Source: Sphingomonadales bacterium (GTDB lineage Bacteria > Pseudomonadota > Alphaproteobacteria > Sphingomonadales > Sphingomonadaceae). From it: a stretch of 18,140 bases of DNA. Of this stretch, positions 15,671 to 18,140 are shown in pieces. Positions within the stretch are counted from its first letter, which is position 1, and each line of letters opens with the position of its first letter. The stretch is taken from contig JAGWVC010000079.1 in the NCBI GenBank assembly GCA_018971065.1, positions 1 to 18,140 of the forward strand, given 5' to 3'. The position numbers and the translations under genes were made by a program. The notes beneath the pieces are model-generated. The model made no database searches. It saw nothing but the letters and a program-made list of their open reading frames with translations, and was not told the origin of the DNA.

Positions 15671-16717
15671 TCAGGCCAGCCCCAGCACCTTGCGGATCAG
15701 GTCCATGTCGGCGCCGGTCCCCGCGAAGTCGTCGAACGCCTTGTCGGCCTTGCGGATCATGTGGCGGGCGATGAACGGCGCGCCCTCGGCCGCGCCCTGC
15801 TCGGGGTGCTTGTAGGCGCACTCCCACTCCAGCACCGCCCACCCGGCGTACCCGTGGTGAACCAGCTTGGTGAAGATGCCGGTGAAATCGATCTGGCCAT
15901 CGCCCAGCGAGCGGAACCGTCCCGGCCGCTCCGCCCAGCCCTGATAGCCGCCATAGACCCCGCTGCGCCCGTTCGGGCGGAACTCGGCATCCTTGACGTG
16001 GAAGCACTTGATGCGGTCGTGATAGATGTCGATGAAGGCCAGATAATCAAGCTGTTGCAGCACGAAATGGCTGGGATCATAGAGGATATTGGCGCGCGGG
16101 TGGTTGCCCACCGCGTCCAGAAACCGCTCGAACGTCACGCCGTCGTGCAGGTCCTCGCCGGGATGCAGTTCATAGGCGGCGTCCACCCCGTTCTCGTCGA
16201 ACACGTCCAGGATCGGCGTCCAGCGCCGCGCCAGTTCGGCAAAGCCTTCCTCGACCAGCCCGGCGGGACGCTGCGGCCACGGATAGACCGTGTGCCACAG
16301 CAGCGCGCCCGAGAACGTCGCGTGCGCGGTGCAGCCGAAGCGGCGGCTGGCGCGGGCGGCCAGCTTGAGCTGGTCCACCGCCCATTCGGTGCGCGCGGCA
16401 ACGTTGCCATGCACTTGCGGCGGGGCAAACCCCTCGTACAGCGTGTCGTAAGCCGGGTGCGTGGCGACAAGCTGGCCCTGCAAATGCGTCGAAAGCTCGG
16501 TCACTTCCACGCCGTTGGCGGCGCACACGCCCTTCACCTCATCGACATAGTCCTGGCTGTCCGCCGCCAGCTTCAAATCGAACAGGCGGCTGTCCCAGGT
16601 GGGAATCTGCACACCCCTGTAACCCAGCCCGCCCATGTATTTCGTGATCGCGTCGAGCGAGTTGAACGGCGCCGCGTCACCCGCGAACTGGGCCAGGAAA
16701 ATAGCGGGACCCTTCAT
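15671..16717 (-). CDS. Sugar phosphate isomerase/epimerase-family TIM-barrel protein
   Basis: A 348-residue member of the AP-endonuclease-2/xylose-isomerase-like superfamily, longer than the usual 270-300. Probable metal ligands are Glu183 (ELHPGED), Asp214 with His217 (YDPSHF), His240 (CFHVKDAEF) and Glu297 (LEWE). This type repeatedly occurs beside Gfo/Idh dehydrogenases; characterised relatives include inosose enzymes and lyases that eliminate the aglycone from 3-keto-glycosides. Which applies here cannot be told. It is not a close copy of the 3-epimerase-like enzyme in the same operon: it lacks NRFE and has a longer loop after the third ligand (243-272). The ATG shares one base with the Gfo/Idh stop (TGATG), and AGGAG lies eight bases upstream. 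Cytoplasmic, no signal peptide. Confidence 0.88.
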   Translation of the reverse strand: MKGPAIFLAQFAGDAAPFNSLDAITKYMGGLGYRGVQIPTWDSRLFDLKLAADSQDYVDEVKGVCAANGVEVTELSTHLQGQLVATHPAYDTLYEGFAPPQVHGNVAARTEWAVDQLKLAARASRRFGCTAHATFSGALLWHTVYPWPQRPAGLVEEGFAELARRWTPILDVFDENGVDAAYELHPGEDLHDGVTFERFLDAVGNHPRANILYDPSHFVLQQLDYLAFIDIYHDRIKCFHVKDAEFRPNGRSGVYGGYQGWAERPGRFRSLGDGQIDFTGIFTKLVHHGYAGWAVLEWECAYKHPEQGAAEGAPFIARHMIRKADKAFDDFAGTGADMDLIRKVLGLA

Positions 16718-17868
16718 CACTTCGTCTCCTGCAGATCGACCCACACCGCGCCACGGCGGCTGGATTCAAGGCTGGCGCGCAGGAATTCCATGCCGCGCAG
16801 GGCGTCGGCGATGGTGGCAAAGCCCGGCTCTCCGGCCGGAACCGGCGCCCCGCGCAACCGCTCGCCGAACGCGCGATAGATGTTGGCGAACGCTTCCAGA
16901 TAGCCTTCCGGGTGTCCGCCCGGCGTGCGCTGGATCGCCAGGACGCCGGGATCGAGGTAGGCCCGGTTCGCGCCCGCGTGCCAGATCTCGGTCGGCCGGT
17001 CGCGATAGCCGATGCGCATGGTGTTCGGCTCTTCCTGTCGCCAGTGCAGCCCGGCCTCGTCGCACCATACGTCGATCGCCAGGTCGTTGATGTCGCCCAC
17101 TAGCACCTGCGATGCCGTCAGCGTGCCCCTGCCCCCGCCGGACAAGTGGAACAGCGCCGCGCCGTCGTCGTCGATGCGGCGGCCGTCCAGCATGGTCAGC
17201 TCGGCGCAGATGCGGGTGATGCGTTCGCCGGTAATGAACTCCGCCAGGTTGGCGGCATGGGTGCCGATGTCGCCGAACGCGCCGGCATCGCCCGATTGCG
17301 CCGGATCGACGCGCCAGGCCGCCTGCTTGTTGTTCTCCAGGTCAGCGGCGCGGCTCAGCCAGTCCTGCGTATATTTCACCGCGACGCGGCGCACCTTGCC
17401 CAGCTTGCCCGAGGCTATCAGTTCGCGCGCCTGCTTGACCAGCGGATAGCCGGTGTAGGTGTGCGTGACGGCAATCTTCCGCCCGGTGCGCGCCACCGCA
17501 TCGGCAATCGCCCGCGCCGCGTCCACGCTGTCCGCCAGCGGCTTGTCGATGATGACGTCGAACCCCGCTTCCAGCGCGGCGATCGCGGGTGCGGCATGGG
17601 CATGGTTGGGGGTGACGATCGCCACCGCCTCGATCCGCTCATCCGCCGGCAACGCGGCTTCGCGCGCCAGCATTTCCGCCCACGAACCATAGCTCCGGTC
17701 TGCCGGCAGGCCGATCTCCAGCCCCGATGCCCGCGCCTTCTCCGGCGTGGACGACAGCGCGCCGGCCACCAGCCGCCAGTTGCCGGCAATCGCGGCGGCG
17801 GTGCGATGCACGCCGCCGATGAACGCGCCCTGCCCGCCGCCGATCATGCCATAACGGATCGGTGCCAT
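16717..17868 (-). CDS. Gfo/Idh/MocA-family NAD(P)-dependent dehydrogenase
   Basis: A 383-residue oxidoreductase. The N-terminal Rossmann fold begins with MIGGGQGAFIGGVH (8-21), the catalytic lysine is Lys109 in DKP (the EKP motif), and Asp200-x3-His204 in GDIGTH supplies the other active-site residues. The C-terminal half is the usual alpha/beta substrate domain. Members oxidise or reduce a hydroxyl/keto group on sugars, inositols or glycosides; ThuB and levoglucosan dehydrogenase are examples acting at C3. In this operon it may oxidise an imported sugar or reduce a 3-keto-sugar back to the hexose. The ATG at 17868 has GGGGAGG seven bases upstream and shares one base with the stop of the upstream ThuA-like gene; its own stop overlaps the next start. 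These overlaps predict coupled translation. No export signal is seen. Confidence 0.92.
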   Translation of the reverse strand: MAPIRYGMIGGGQGAFIGGVHRTAAAIAGNWRLVAGALSSTPEKARASGLEIGLPADRSYGSWAEMLAREAALPADERIEAVAIVTPNHAHAAPAIAALEAGFDVIIDKPLADSVDAARAIADAVARTGRKIAVTHTYTGYPLVKQARELIASGKLGKVRRVAVKYTQDWLSRAADLENNKQAAWRVDPAQSGDAGAFGDIGTHAANLAEFITGERITRICAELTMLDGRRIDDDGAALFHLSGGGRGTLTASQVLVGDINDLAIDVWCDEAGLHWRQEEPNTMRIGYRDRPTEIWHAGANRAYLDPGVLAIQRTPGGHPEGYLEAFANIYRAFGERLRGAPVPAGEPGFATIADALRGMEFLRASLESSRRGAVWVDLQETK

Positions 17869-18140
17869 CACTTTGCCTCCCCCGCACATTCACTGCCGGT
17901 CCGGCGCGCCGCCCAGCCGATCGCATTGGTCAGCAGCGTGACGTTCTGGGGTTCGGCAAACGCCTCGGCGCGATGGCCCAGCGCCGAATAAAGCACGCGC
18001 CCCTTGCCCTGGCAGTGCCACCAGACCACGGGATGGTCGTTGCCCATGCGCAGGTTCTTCCCGAACATGCCCTCGGGGTTGTAGGTCTTTTCATCCACCG
18101 CCAACAGCACGCCATAACCCTTGGCGCGGGGGCTGGCGGC
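17868..18140 (-). CDS. ThuA-like protein (ThuA2), 5' truncated by window edge
   Basis: The last 90 residues of a ThuA-domain protein; its start lies beyond the window. KGYGVLLAVDEKTYNP, NDHPVVWWHCQGKGRVLYSALGH (seen as separate blocks) and AEPQNVTLLTNAIGWA line up with the corresponding C-terminal blocks of ThuA1 at 9978-11096 (VLLTLDESTYSP, GRMFYSAIGHR, SQPQNVAML), so the two are paralogues within one gene run. Whether this copy has a signal peptide cannot be seen, so its compartment is unknown. The stop shares a base with the Gfo/Idh start, giving a ThuA-Gfo/Idh pair like the rhizobial thuA-thuB arrangement. Confidence 0.87.
   Translation of the reverse strand, partial: AASPRAKGYGVLLAVDEKTYNPEGMFGKNLRMGNDHPVVWWHCQGKGRVLYSALGHRAEAFAEPQNVTLLTNAIGWAARRTGSECAGEAK

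Overview
The window looks like a piece of a GC-rich alphaproteobacterial chromosome, most likely a sphingomonad (Novosphingobium, Sphingomonas or Sphingobium type). I infer this from codon usage, the sphingomonad-style TonB-dependent receptor, the Tat-exported esterase and the GMC / gluconate-2-dehydrogenase-subunit-3 pair. It is densely packed: no gap between genes exceeds about 240 bases. I see no tRNA, rRNA, CRISPR array, insertion sequence or phage gene.

Left part (1-2954, + strand): the end of a beta-propeller-like (LVIVD-type) protein, a Tat-exported type B carboxylesterase 10 bases after it, then a TauD/TfdA-type 2-oxoglutarate dioxygenase. The dioxygenase has its own promoter, and a nearly perfect 20-base palindrome overlaps that promoter. 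Middle part (2967-9320): on the - strand, a TonB-dependent receptor is followed, after a strong intercistronic hairpin, by a secreted alpha/beta-hydrolase-like protein with a C-terminal PKD domain. A ROK-family regulator is divergent from the receptor, and a 240-base control region with A/T-rich inverted repeats lies between them.

Right part (9283 to the window edge, - strand): nine collinear genes. In transcription order they are ThuA-like (cut by the window edge), Gfo/Idh/MocA dehydrogenase, TIM-barrel isomerase/lyase, MFS transporter, D-tagatose/D-allulose 3-epimerase-like enzyme, Tat-exported dehydrogenase small subunit, GMC flavoprotein, secreted ThuA-like protein, TetR regulator. Four junctions are 1-base TGATG-type stop/start overlaps, so this is very probably one operon or two closely linked ones. 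A REP-like extragenic palindrome sits in the largest gap (12782-12865). The TetR gene and the ROK gene overlap tail to tail by 38 bases.

Reading of the whole: an outer-membrane receptor and periplasmic esterase-type hydrolases would take up and trim a glycoside or acylated sugar. A periplasmic GMC/small-subunit dehydrogenase would oxidise a sugar hydroxyl, plausibly C3 as in glucoside 3-dehydrogenases. An MFS carrier would import the product, and ThuA, TIM-barrel and Gfo/Idh enzymes would process the keto-sugar. The 3-keto-glycoside scheme is inference from family membership and gene order. The substrate cannot be read from the sequence.
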